From JAICND01 sp040905905 (GTDB lineage: Bacteria; Actinomycetota; Acidimicrobiia; Spongiisociales; ZC4RG35), in contig JBBDQN010000027.1 of the NCBI GenBank assembly GCA_040905905.1, forward strand, positions 1 to 64,000: DNA of 64,000 nt, written 5' to 3'. A program made the position numbers and the translations under genes. Shown in pieces: positions 52,511 through 60,197 of this stretch. Every line of letters starts with the position of its first letter. Positions within the stretch are counted from its first letter, which is position 1. Below the pieces are notes generated by a model, which was not told the DNA's origin, did not search any database, and saw nothing but the letters and a program-made list of their open reading frames with translations.

Positions 52511-54178
52511 GGATGAGATCTCGGCCGCCACCAACGAAGTCAGTTGGCGGTGACGGGCAACGTTGTCGGTGCGGTCGGTCCGTATCTCCAGTAGGTGGCC
52601 GCCACCATCGTTGATTGCCCCGGCGATGGCCGGACCGAGATCGGCGGATAGCTCAATGGACTGATAGTCGAGGCCATGTTCGGTCGCCATCATTTCGAAA
52701 TTGGCCGGGCGGGGAGTCGCAAACAAAGGCTCGAAGTGCTCCGGGAAGTCAGCCTGGGGAAGAAACGAAAAGATACCGCCGCCATTGTTGTTGACGACGA
52801 CCATGACAATGTCGGGAGACGGTTGGGTCAACCAGCCGTTGCGGTCGTGGAGGAGGGTCAGGTCGCCACCCAGGGAGACGGTTGGTGGGGGTCCGGCGGC
52901 CGCCACTCCGAGGGCCGAGCTGACAAATCCGTCGATCCCGGAGGCACCGCGATTGGCAACCACCTTGAGGCCGTTGCGCGCCGCCATGAACCAGTCGAGA
53001 TCCCGGACCGGCATCGACGATCCCACCACCAGCGTCCCGCCGTCGGGCACCGCCGCAGCGGTGTCCCGCGCCGCCCGGGCTTCGTCAGGAACAGTGGTGC
53101 GGTCAAGGGCATCATCGATCACCGTCCGCGCTAGCTTCTCGGCTTTCGACCACCGCTCCACCCAGGCCAGATCGGTGGACCCCGCCACCGGTCGCACCGC
53201 CGGTACCCACCGCCGGGCGGTTCGTTCGGGGTCGGGCCAGCCATGCCGGCTGACGATCATCCGATTGGAGACGCTGGCGACGAATCCGGCCAGGTTGCGG
53301 GACAGACCGACCCGCCCCACCTGCACGATCAGATCGGGGAGGGCGCCGGTCGCCCAGCTCGGGGTGGCCAGCATGTGATGAGCGGTCGTGATCGTCCCGG
53401 GGATGCGAGCTCCGGAGTGGGCTTCGGCCACCACCACCCAGCCGGCCTCCATGGCCTGGCGGGCCAGGTCCGGGTCACCCTCATCTCCCATCACCATCAG
53501 CACCCGACCATCAGTCTCTACCTCGACGGCAACGGGCGCGGGAGCCGGGTCCCATCCGGTCCACGGTTCGTCATCGGGTCGACCATCTACTTCATTGCCG
53601 TACGGCGATGCCGACGCACGGCCATCATCTGCACTCGGCACCATCGGTTCCCGAAAGGTGAGGTTGACATGGACCGGTCCCGGGCGGCCCCAGTTCCCAA
53701 TCGCGCTCGATACCGCCTGACAGACGATCGAACGCCAGGCGCCAGCCTCACCGGGACGATCCTCGCCGGGCCCCATCTCGGCGAACCAGCGCACCCGCTC
53801 GCCATACAGTTTCACCTGGTCGATGGTCTGGTTGGCCCCCGCGTGACGGAGTTGGGGCGGGCGATCGGCGGTACAAACGATGAGGGGCGTCCCCGCCACG
53901 TCTGCCTCGATGATTGCCGGGTAGAGATTCCCAGCAGCAGTTCCCGAAGTCGTGACCACGACGGCCGGCTGACCAGCCTTGCCTGAGCCGAGGGCGAAGA
54001 ACCCGGCAGAGCGCTCGTCGATCGCCACGTGCAACTGAATACGGGGGTGGGTTGCCAACGCCAGAGCTAACGCTCCCGAGCGGGACCCCGGTGCCAGCAC
54101 CGCCCGCCGTACACCGTTGCGAGCCATCTCGTCGACCACGACCTGCGCCAGGGCTGTTGAGGGATTGGGAAGGGTCAC
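52496..54178 (-). CDS. menD: SEPHCHC synthase (MenD)
   Basis: 560 residues. Thiamine-diphosphate enzyme joining 2-oxoglutarate and isochorismate. N-terminal VLAPGSRSGALALALATHP and VAIDERSAGFFALG (cofactor Glu region), the middle domain, and the C-terminal ThDP motif GGDLTLLHDRNGWLT with VVNNNGGGIFSFLPQ. The GTG at 54178 overlaps the menC stop (GTGA). With menF and menC it forms the early menaquinone pathway. Confidence 0.94.
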   Translation of the reverse strand: MTLPNPSTALAQVVVDEMARNGVRRAVLAPGSRSGALALALATHPRIQLHVAIDERSAGFFALGSGKAGQPAVVVTTSGTAAGNLYPAIIEADVAGTPLIVCTADRPPQLRHAGANQTIDQVKLYGERVRWFAEMGPGEDRPGEAGAWRSIVCQAVSSAIGNWGRPGPVHVNLTFREPMVPSADDGRASASPYGNEVDGRPDDEPWTGWDPAPAPVAVEVETDGRVLMVMGDEGDPDLARQAMEAGWVVVAEAHSGARIPGTITTAHHMLATPSWATGALPDLIVQVGRVGLSRNLAGFVASVSNRMIVSRHGWPDPERTARRWVPAVRPVAGSTDLAWVERWSKAEKLARTVIDDALDRTTVPDEARAARDTAAAVPDGGTLVVGSSMPVRDLDWFMAARNGLKVVANRGASGIDGFVSSALGVAAAGPPPTVSLGGDLTLLHDRNGWLTQPSPDIVMVVVNNNGGGIFSFLPQADFPEHFEPLFATPRPANFEMMATEHGLDYQSIELSADLGPAIAGAINDGGGHLLEIRTDRTDNVARHRQLTSLVAAEISSLFES

Positions 54179-55137
54179 GTCAACACCTCAGCGGCCCAGC
54201 GCAACCGGCGCAAAAGTTCGGAGGCGGTGTCCCGATCGGCCGCATGTTGTTCCAAAAGTTCCCGGGTTGGTTGGGGTCGGCGGACTTCCATCATCCCGTT
54301 GATCGGCAGGAGCGGTTCGGTCACGACATCACCCATGAAAAGCGAAACGGTTCCCAGTCCGCACGCAAAGTCGAGCGCAGGCAGGCAAGCGGCGGCTGTG
54401 AGACCGGCGGCGATGCCCACCGACGTTTCCAGAGCCGACGAGACCACCGCCGGCAAACCCGAACGGTGAGCGAGGTCGAGAGCGCGCACCACTCCTCCTA
54501 GCGGCTGCACTTTCAGCACGAGGATGTCGGCGGCGCCGCGTTCGGCCACCTCGAGGGGATCGGTCGCCATTCTGACCGCCTCATCGGCGGCAATCCGCAC
54601 TGGCACCCGGCGGCGCAACTCGATCATCTCGTCGATGGTGCGCACGGGCTGTTCGGCATATTCGAGATCGAAGCGAGCCATGCGGGTCAGCTGCTCAATG
54701 GCGGTCTCGAGGTCCCACGCCGCATTGGCGTCGATTCGGATGTTCCCCTCGGGACCAAGGGCGTCGCGGACCGCAGCCAGCCGGTCAATGTCGTCGTCGG
54801 GTGATTGGCCCGGATCAGCCACCTTCACCTTGGCGGTCTGGCAGCCCGATGAAACCACCATGGCGAAAGCTGTGCTGGCGTCGACTGCCGGCACCGTCAC
54901 ATTGACGGGGACGTGTGAGCGGAGCGGTTCGGGCCATGTGGAACACGCGGCCTCCAGGGCTGCGGCCAGCCAGCGGGTGGTCACCTCGGGGGGATAGTCC
55001 GGGAAGGGCGAGAACTCCCCCCAACCCGACGGGCCGCGGATCAAGACCGCCTCTCGCCGGTCGACTAGTCGGAAGCGATGGCGGAGGGGGATGCTCACCG
55101 GGTGAAGTTCGAGGGCCTCGAGCAGCGCTGCTGTCAT
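54175..55137 (-). CDS. menC: o-Succinylbenzoate synthase (MenC)
   Basis: 320 residues. Enolase-superfamily dehydratase. The base Lys is in AKVKVADPG; metal ligands are in IRIDANAAWD (Asp), EYAEQPV (Glu) and IAADEAV (Asp); the second base Lys is in LVLKVQPLGG. The length is usual for the actinobacterial form. The ATG at 55137 overlaps the cytochrome c stop by ATGA, and the gene runs into menD. Confidence 0.93.
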   Translation of the reverse strand: MTAALLEALELHPVSIPLRHRFRLVDRREAVLIRGPSGWGEFSPFPDYPPEVTTRWLAAALEAACSTWPEPLRSHVPVNVTVPAVDASTAFAMVVSSGCQTAKVKVADPGQSPDDDIDRLAAVRDALGPEGNIRIDANAAWDLETAIEQLTRMARFDLEYAEQPVRTIDEMIELRRRVPVRIAADEAVRMATDPLEVAERGAADILVLKVQPLGGVVRALDLAHRSGLPAVVSSALETSVGIAAGLTAAACLPALDFACGLGTVSLFMGDVVTEPLLPINGMMEVRRPQPTRELLEQHAADRDTASELLRRLRWAAEVLT

Positions 55138-55436
55138 CTCTGTCTCTCGCGAATGAAACCGACCAGACGATCCAACTGCTCCGGGGAAAGGTTAGAGCCA
55201 AACGATGGCATGCGCCCGCGGCCCCGGGTGATGGTCAACTCGAGAAACTCATCGTCCTGGGCAGACGCGTTGGACCCGGGTCCCAGGGCCGGTCCGATTC
55301 CGCCCAGGAGGTCATCGCCATGACAGCTGCTGCACAATTGCAGATAGATCTCCTCACCTGTGGCATCGGCGGGCGGTGAGGCGGTACATGCCGACGCCGC
55401 CACCCAGAGGGCCGAGAAGACAACGAGGCGGCGCAC
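55134..55436 (-). CDS. Small class I cytochrome c lipoprotein
   Basis: 100 residues from the GTG at 55436. A lipoprotein-like signal ends at AASAC; heme-binding LCSSCHG (CXXCH) lies at about residue 35; the axial Met is in RMPSFGSNL and the C-terminal helix follows. A TTG at 55445 is an alternative start, but GGAAG ten bases upstream favours the GTG. It lies inside the menC-menD transcript, linking a periplasmic electron carrier with menaquinone synthesis. It probably carries electrons to an oxidase. Confidence 0.88.
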   Translation of the reverse strand: MRRLVVFSALWVAASACTASPPADATGEEIYLQLCSSCHGDDLLGGIGPALGPGSNASAQDDEFLELTITRGRGRMPSFGSNLSPEQLDRLVGFIRERQR

Positions 55437-55441
55437 ACCTC

Positions 55442-56467
55442 TCAAGCTTCCGGCCGGTCGCGCAACTTCTCGACGAGTGCCTTCACGTCGCCGGCTCGTT
55501 CCCTGCTGGCGATCAGCACTGCGTCGGCTGTTGCCACGACGACCAGGTTCTCCACACCCACAGCAGTCACCAGGGGACCTTCGGAGCGCAGATAAGAACC
55601 CTTGACGTGTTCGGCGACGACGTCACCGACGACCACGTTGCCGGCGTCGTCGTGGTCACCCATCTGATAGAGGCTCTCCCATGACCCGGCATCACTCCAG
55701 CCGGCATCGAGGGAGACCACCAGCCCTCTCGAGGTCTTCTCCATGACCGCCACGTCGATTGACAGCGACGGCGCCAAGGCGAACTCATCTCCGAGTGTGA
55801 GTACGTCGCCCGACCGGCTCGCTGAGGCAATGGCCGCCCGGCAAGCGGTCAGTATCGCGGGAGCCAGCACCTCCATCTCCTCGATGACAACCCCGGCCTG
55901 GAATGCAAACATGCCTCCGTTCCAGAGCGCTCCTTGCTCAATCAACCCGGTGGCGACGGCCTCGTCCGGTTTTTCCCAGAAGCGTTCGATGACCCGTCCT
56001 CCGAGACGTTCCTCACCGCCGACGATGTAGCCATACCCCGTCTCCGGTCGGGTCGGGACGATGCCAAAGGCAACCAGATGGCCACCCTCGGCTGCTTCCA
56101 CCGCAACGTCGACAGCCCGGCGAAACGCCCCAGGGTCGGCGATGTGGTGGTCGGCCGGCAATACCAAAAGCACGTCCTCGGGAGCCTGAAGGAGGGCTGC
56201 CACTGCCACCGCCGGTGCAGTGTTGCGCGCCACCGGTTCTCCCACCAGCCGGGCCATCGGATCGAGCTGGGCAGCGATGCCGTCGAGGTGATCGATATTG
56301 GCAACGATCAGCGGCGAGGTGAGATCGTGGACGCGGCCCAGGGTCAGCTGGAGCATGGTCTGTTTACCCAGCAGCGACTTGAGTTGTTTGGGAGTGTGAC
56401 GCCTCGAGAGCGGCCAGAGGCGAGTGCCGGATCCACCTGACAGGATCACTGGAACTGTTGCAGGCAT
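55442..56467 (-). CDS. manC: Mannose-1-phosphate guanylyltransferase
   Basis: 341 residues. Makes GDP-mannose from mannose 1-phosphate and GTP. Nucleotide loop ILSGGSGTRLWPLSR, then VLLVLPADHHIADP and the sugar-binding VIERFWEKPDEAVA. It lacks the C-terminal isomerase (cupin) domain of the fused ManC, so it is a monofunctional enzyme. It begins head-to-head with mannosylglycerate synthase, its likely consumer, with only 21 bp between start codons. Five bp downstream lies the cytochrome c gene. Confidence 0.92.
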   Translation of the reverse strand: MPATVPVILSGGSGTRLWPLSRRHTPKQLKSLLGKQTMLQLTLGRVHDLTSPLIVANIDHLDGIAAQLDPMARLVGEPVARNTAPAVAVAALLQAPEDVLLVLPADHHIADPGAFRRAVDVAVEAAEGGHLVAFGIVPTRPETGYGYIVGGEERLGGRVIERFWEKPDEAVATGLIEQGALWNGGMFAFQAGVVIEEMEVLAPAILTACRAAIASASRSGDVLTLGDEFALAPSLSIDVAVMEKTSRGLVVSLDAGWSDAGSWESLYQMGDHDDAGNVVVGDVVAEHVKGSYLRSEGPLVTAVGVENLVVVATADAVLIASRERAGDVKALVEKLRDRPEA

Positions 56468-56474
56468 GTGGGGT

Positions 56475-56480
56475 TAGGGT
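56475..56480 (+). promoter_or_regulatory. Probable -10 box (TAGGGT) of mannosylglycerate synthase gene
   Basis: TAGGGT lies 8 nt upstream of the GTG at 56489. It falls within the 21-bp gap to the divergent manC start and predicts a leaderless transcript. Confidence 0.5.
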
Positions 56481-56488
56481 ACCGGCCT

Positions 56489-57652
56489 GTGCCGTCCGCT
56501 CCTCCTCACTCCCCAGGCGGTCGCAGCCTGGTGGTGGTTCCCTTCCTGGACGAAGATCCCGAATTGGTCTTGCAGACACTGGCCATTGCCGCCGGTCACC
56601 CGCGAGTGGGCGAGGTGGTAGGAGTGTCCGGAGAACATGTTCCCACGCACCAACTCGTGGAGGCCGGGTTAGCGGCAGTGAGTGGTGCCCCCGCCAGCGT
56701 CGTCCAACAGATCCGCATCGGCACCAGGCGGCCGGGGAAAGGGGACGCGGTCAACACTGGCTTTCGGTTTTTTCTCGAGGAGACTGAGCTCGATCGCATC
56801 CACTTCTATGACGCCGACATCAAGACGTTTGGAGCGGGGTGGATCGACCGCGCCGAAGCCGCGGCCGACCTCGGATTTCAGGCAGTGCGTCACTACTACC
56901 CGCGGGCGGCAACCGACGCCATGATCACCTGGATGGTGACCCGTCCGGGGTTTGGCCTCCTCTGGCCACGGAGCGAGCTGCCCCGGATTGCCCAACCGTT
57001 GTCCGGGGAGTTGATGTTCGATCGTTCGGCCGCCGCCGACCTGGCAGCCGATCCGGTGGTACGCGACCAGAGCGACTGGGGAATCGACACGGTTCTGACC
57101 GGTGCCACCGTGCAGCACGGTCTTTCGATCTACGAGTGCTACGACAGTGAAGGAAAGGACCACACCCTCTACGGACGGTTGACCGACATCAAGATGATGA
57201 TGGTCGAGTGCCTGGCGGCCTTGCAGACCCTGCGGGCGGCAGGTCCACCACAAGAAGTTGTCCATCGGGTGGAGGATCCGCATGAGGTGTCGCCCGCCAT
57301 CATCGAACAACTCGCTTACGACATCGAAGGGACGCAGAAGCTGTTGGCGGATGATTGGTCTCCGCGACAGGAGCGTCTTCTCGCCGACCACTTCGTTCCC
57401 GCGATCGCCGCCGGCGCAGTCAATTGGGAACTCTGGCCCGACACTTCCTTCATGACCGAAGAGGTGTGGTTCTCCACACTGCGTTCGCTCATCAATGAGT
57501 TCGTGCTCGGTGATGACGACTGGGAAGCGCTCGCGTTCCGTTTGTGGGTCGGACGCGTTTTGCACTACACATTCACCGTTGCAGTGCGCGGACATAACTA
57601 CTCACTCGCCTATCTCAATGACATGGTGTTGCGAGCCACAGACCCTCGATGA
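56489..57652 (+). CDS. Mannosylglycerate synthase (GT78-type)
   Basis: 387 residues. Transfers mannose from GDP-mannose to D-glycerate in one step. From recalled family sequences it matches Rhodothermus marinus MGS along its length: SLVVVPFLDE start, GTRRPGKGDAVNTGFRFFLEE, the DxD-type HFYDADI, VRHYYPRAATDAMITWM, SDWGIDTV and GVSIYECY-like LSIYECYDSEGK. The length is as in that enzyme. The product is a compatible solute of thermophiles and some halotolerant bacteria. The GTG at 56489 is chosen over 56468 by the -10 box spacing and family N-terminus. Divergent from manC, which makes its substrate. Confidence 0.92.
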   Translation: MPSAPPHSPGGRSLVVVPFLDEDPELVLQTLAIAAGHPRVGEVVGVSGEHVPTHQLVEAGLAAVSGAPASVVQQIRIGTRRPGKGDAVNTGFRFFLEETELDRIHFYDADIKTFGAGWIDRAEAAADLGFQAVRHYYPRAATDAMITWMVTRPGFGLLWPRSELPRIAQPLSGELMFDRSAAADLAADPVVRDQSDWGIDTVLTGATVQHGLSIYECYDSEGKDHTLYGRLTDIKMMMVECLAALQTLRAAGPPQEVVHRVEDPHEVSPAIIEQLAYDIEGTQKLLADDWSPRQERLLADHFVPAIAAGAVNWELWPDTSFMTEEVWFSTLRSLINEFVLGDDDWEALAFRLWVGRVLHYTFTVAVRGHNYSLAYLNDMVLRATDPR

Positions 57653-57764
57653 CTATTTCATGATGTTAATGAAATGAATTCCCCAACTTTGCAAACACCT
57701 GGATTACTCTGTTCATTGTCAAAGCACTCACCATCAATTGGTGATGCGATGCAAAGGAGGACGA

Positions 57765-58022
57765 ATGGCAACTAAGAAGGCACCAGCCCGCAAGGCTGCG
57801 GCCAAGAGAGCTCCAGCCAAGAAGGCTGCAGCTAAGAAGGCACCAGCCCGCAAGGCTGCGGCCAAGAAAGCTCCAGCCAAGAAGGCTGCAGCGAAGAAAG
57901 CTCCGGCTAAGAAAGCGACCGCCAAGAAAGCTCCAGCCCGCAAGGCTGCAGCGAAGAAAGCTCCGGCTAAGAAGGCGACCGCCAAGAAGCCCGCGAGGAA
58001 GGCTCCTGCCAAGAAGCGGTAG
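57765..58022 (+). CDS. Lys/Ala/Pro-rich nucleoid protein, histone H1-like
   Basis: 85 residues made almost entirely of Ala, Lys and Pro with Arg, in repeats of the type KKAPAKKAAAK and KKAPARKAAAK. It resembles the free C-terminal tail of actinobacterial HupB or eukaryotic H1. No HU core is present. It should bind DNA or RNA and condense the chromosome. The ATG at 57765 is preceded by AAAGGAGGA, the strongest ribosome-binding site in the window. It stands alone with its own terminator, suggesting high expression. Confidence 0.88.
   Translation: MATKKAPARKAAAKRAPAKKAAAKKAPARKAAAKKAPAKKAAAKKAPAKKATAKKAPARKAAAKKAPAKKATAKKPARKAPAKKR
57772..58015 (+). repeat. Coding tandem repeats of the nucleoid protein
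   Basis: Long near-identical units such as CCAGCCCGCAAGGCTGCGGC and GCAGCGAAGAAAGCTCCGGC recur two to four times, so the gene can expand or contract in frame. Confidence 0.8.
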
Positions 58023-58040
58023 TCGAGCACCAACAACGAT

Positions 58041-58068
58041 GAAAGGGACCGCTTCGGCGGTCCCTTTC
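58041..58068 (+). terminator. Rho-independent-type hairpin with UUCG tetraloop
   Basis: GAAAGGGACCGC and GCGGTCCCTTTC form a perfect 12-bp stem capped by TTCG, a very stable C(UUCG)G loop. It is 18 bp after the nucleoid gene stop and also faces the convergent gene at 58085. Confidence 0.85.
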
Positions 58069-58084
58069 GCGTATTGGGCGACTG

Positions 58085-59014
58085 TCAAGCACTGACGCTG
58101 ATGAGCCTGGTCGGCCTGGTGGCCAGGGTGAAACGCAGCGTGGCTTGACGTGCCGGCTCGTCACACAATGTCATGGCTCGCCGCAGGTAGGCCTCGGCCT
58201 CTCTGGTGCGCTGTCGGCGTTGTGCCGCGAAACCAAGGTGGGCCAGAATCAGGTCAGCATGGATAGGATCGGCGGCCTCGGTCGCTCGCGAGAGACGGGA
58301 CCAGGCCCCCGTCAGTACACCCTCAGGGTCATCGAGTTCTTCCAGGCGAAGTTCACACTTGAGGGCCGTGACTTCATCGATCCAACTCTCCGCCAGCAGG
58401 GTCTGCAACACCCGGCGGCCTCGCGCCACATCGTCGCAGGCAATCAGCACCTCACCGGTGCGCAGCATCTGGCGGGCCCGATCAAGTCCAGGCTCCACAA
58501 CGAGGGGTTCGACCACTGACTCAAGCAACGGCCCGGTTCGGCTGGTGTTGTATTCGCTAGGTCCTTCATCGCGACGGAGGTCGGCGAGGTGTTCGAGCGG
58601 CGATGAATCGTTGAGCCGCTCACCGGGAGTTCGACCTCCCAGGGCATGGCCGGCAATCGACAGATGGCGAGGATCGGTGTTCATCGGTGCCAATCCGAGC
58701 GGAAGGAACAAACCCTCCTCGATCACATCGACCGGGCTCTCGAACTTGTATGCGATGATCAGCCGCTCATCTGGTGGGCGGGAGGTGAAGATGCCGACCA
58801 GCTTCCCGTCGATCGGGGGCGCCCCTTTGATGGTGGCAACGGCGGCTTCCGCCGGAGTCTGACCAGCATCAACCGCGCTCCCGGGGAGTATCCACAAGTC
58901 AGGGGTTTTGGAGTGAACGAGCAGGATTCGGCCTCGGGGATCACACACCACTGCGCGCGCCTCAACGCCGAGGTGGGTGGAGGGAAAGCCGACAACGTTG
59001 TTCACGTCGATCAA
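58085..59014 (-). CDS. Protein with degenerate Nudix-like domain and helical C-terminus
   Basis: 309 residues. Residues 15-115 look like a Nudix hydrolase (EARAVVCDPRGRILLVHSK, WILPGSAVDAGQTPAEAAVAT), but the Nudix-box catalytic segment REUxEE is replaced by ATIKGAPP, so hydrolysis is unlikely. Residues 165-300 are helical with a TPR-like feel (DLILAHLGFAAQRRQRTREAEAYLRRAM). No membrane segment. It converges on the nucleoid gene terminator. Possibly a nucleotide-sensing or scaffold protein; unknown. Confidence 0.7.
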   Translation of the reverse strand: MIDVNNVVGFPSTHLGVEARAVVCDPRGRILLVHSKTPDLWILPGSAVDAGQTPAEAAVATIKGAPPIDGKLVGIFTSRPPDERLIIAYKFESPVDVIEEGLFLPLGLAPMNTDPRHLSIAGHALGGRTPGERLNDSSPLEHLADLRRDEGPSEYNTSRTGPLLESVVEPLVVEPGLDRARQMLRTGEVLIACDDVARGRRVLQTLLAESWIDEVTALKCELRLEELDDPEGVLTGAWSRLSRATEAADPIHADLILAHLGFAAQRRQRTREAEAYLRRAMTLCDEPARQATLRFTLATRPTRLISVSA

Positions 59015-59053
59015 GCTACATCGGACCCGGGCGTTGCCCCGGTAATGCGCTGC

Positions 59054-60043
59054 TTAGTCGTCGCTCCCGATCGAGACGTAAGAGCACTCCAGGCAGACCC
59101 GCCTCACCAACCCGACCGACGAGCCTGACTCGCGGAACTTGTGGACATGGTTGTCAGGGACCTTGGTCGGGCGCCGGAGAAAGGACAGCAGTCCGACACT
59201 CGTCTCTGCCGGATGATGACCGTCGGCTGCAAATCGGACTGCAAGCGGGTCCTCAACCTCGACCTCTTTGGCCTCCTTGATCGGTGCAGAGGGGGCCGGC
59301 GTCGGCAACTCGATGGTGGGAGCACTTGCTGCGGCCAGTTTGGCTGCCTCGAGCGGCTTGCTCTTCCGGGCACGGCGTCCGTCCTTGGCCTTGGTCTTGT
59401 TGCCAGAGGGAAGGGGCGCCTCTTCGACCGCGTCGAAAGGTGATGGCAATTCTTCCAGGGGAGGCGGCGCGACGACCTCGGACTCATCGACCCGCGCCTT
59501 GGCTGCGACCACTTTGGCCGGAGACCGTTTGCGATTTCCCTGGCCGTTGCCTTTCGATGTAGGGGAGGCCGGGACCCGGGCCGACGCCGCGGTTTCGAGC
59601 ACGGGCGCTGGGGCGGCCGTTTGGGCTGCCGCCGCCGCAGCCAGTCGCTTGGCCAACTCGGAAGGCGCCGCCGCGGGAGCTCGCAGTTCCCCCTGGCGAC
59701 TTCGCTGGGGCCGCGACGAATCTTCCGCTGCCCGCGCGGCCACTGGTTCCGGCTCCGCTGGTTCCCGGTCCTTGCGACGGGCTGACTGAACGGCAGCCTT
59801 GCGATGGCGACGGCGCTTCTTCTGGGCGATGAGCCAAGCCTCTTGCATCGCGGCGACACCGTCGTAAGCGAACTTGAGGGCATCGTCGGCGAGGAACTCC
59901 ATCTCGCCATCGTTCAGGAAGAGGATGAATCGTTCGGCTATGTCGCGCGCGACTTCGACATCCGCCAGGTAATAGCGTCCGATGAGGTCATCTTCCGCGC
60001 GGATTTCAAGGTGGTACTCGTCAATGACAAGTACCACCCGCAC
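59054..60043 (-). CDS. Disordered-linker protein with C-terminal zinc-ribbon-like motif
   Basis: About 329 residues from the GTG at 60043 (an upstream GTG at 60091 is possible). Residues 1-75 are a conserved-looking globular part (LEIRAEDDLIGRYYLADVEVARDIAERF, LNDGEMEFLADDALKFAYDGV). Residues 80-290 are low complexity, rich in Ala, Pro, Lys and Glu, starting with the basic QKKRRRHRKAAVQSARRK. The last 30 residues have H-x-H and C-x-x-C (HVHKFRESG, VCLECSYVS), like a zinc ribbon. Family unknown to me; possibly nucleic-acid associated. Confidence 0.65.
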   Translation of the reverse strand: MRVVLVIDEYHLEIRAEDDLIGRYYLADVEVARDIAERFILFLNDGEMEFLADDALKFAYDGVAAMQEAWLIAQKKRRRHRKAAVQSARRKDREPAEPEPVAARAAEDSSRPQRSRQGELRAPAAAPSELAKRLAAAAAAQTAAPAPVLETAASARVPASPTSKGNGQGNRKRSPAKVVAAKARVDESEVVAPPPLEELPSPFDAVEEAPLPSGNKTKAKDGRRARKSKPLEAAKLAAASAPTIELPTPAPSAPIKEAKEVEVEDPLAVRFAADGHHPAETSVGLLSFLRRPTKVPDNHVHKFRESGSSVGLVRRVCLECSYVSIGSDD

Positions 60044-60197
60044 TCCCGGGCCTCGATCGCCCGGGGAACGGAGGGATCCCCTGAATTGCACTTGTTAGGT
60101 CCTCGACCCTGGCTATTCCCCAACTGAAGGGTCATACAACACGATCCCACTCCCATGGGAAGCCGTCAAGGTAAAGATTCTACGCCGAGACCGGGAC

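Noticed and set aside
57734..58036. Minus-strand open frame across the nucleoid gene, Leu/Ala/Phe-rich
   Set aside because: It is the antisense of Lys/Ala repeats; strong plus-strand ribosome-binding site and terminator favour the Lys-rich protein.
60044..60067. Small inverted repeat (CCCGGGC/GCCCGGG) upstream of the gene at 59054
   Set aside because: 7-bp GC palindromes are expected often at this composition and no function is supported.
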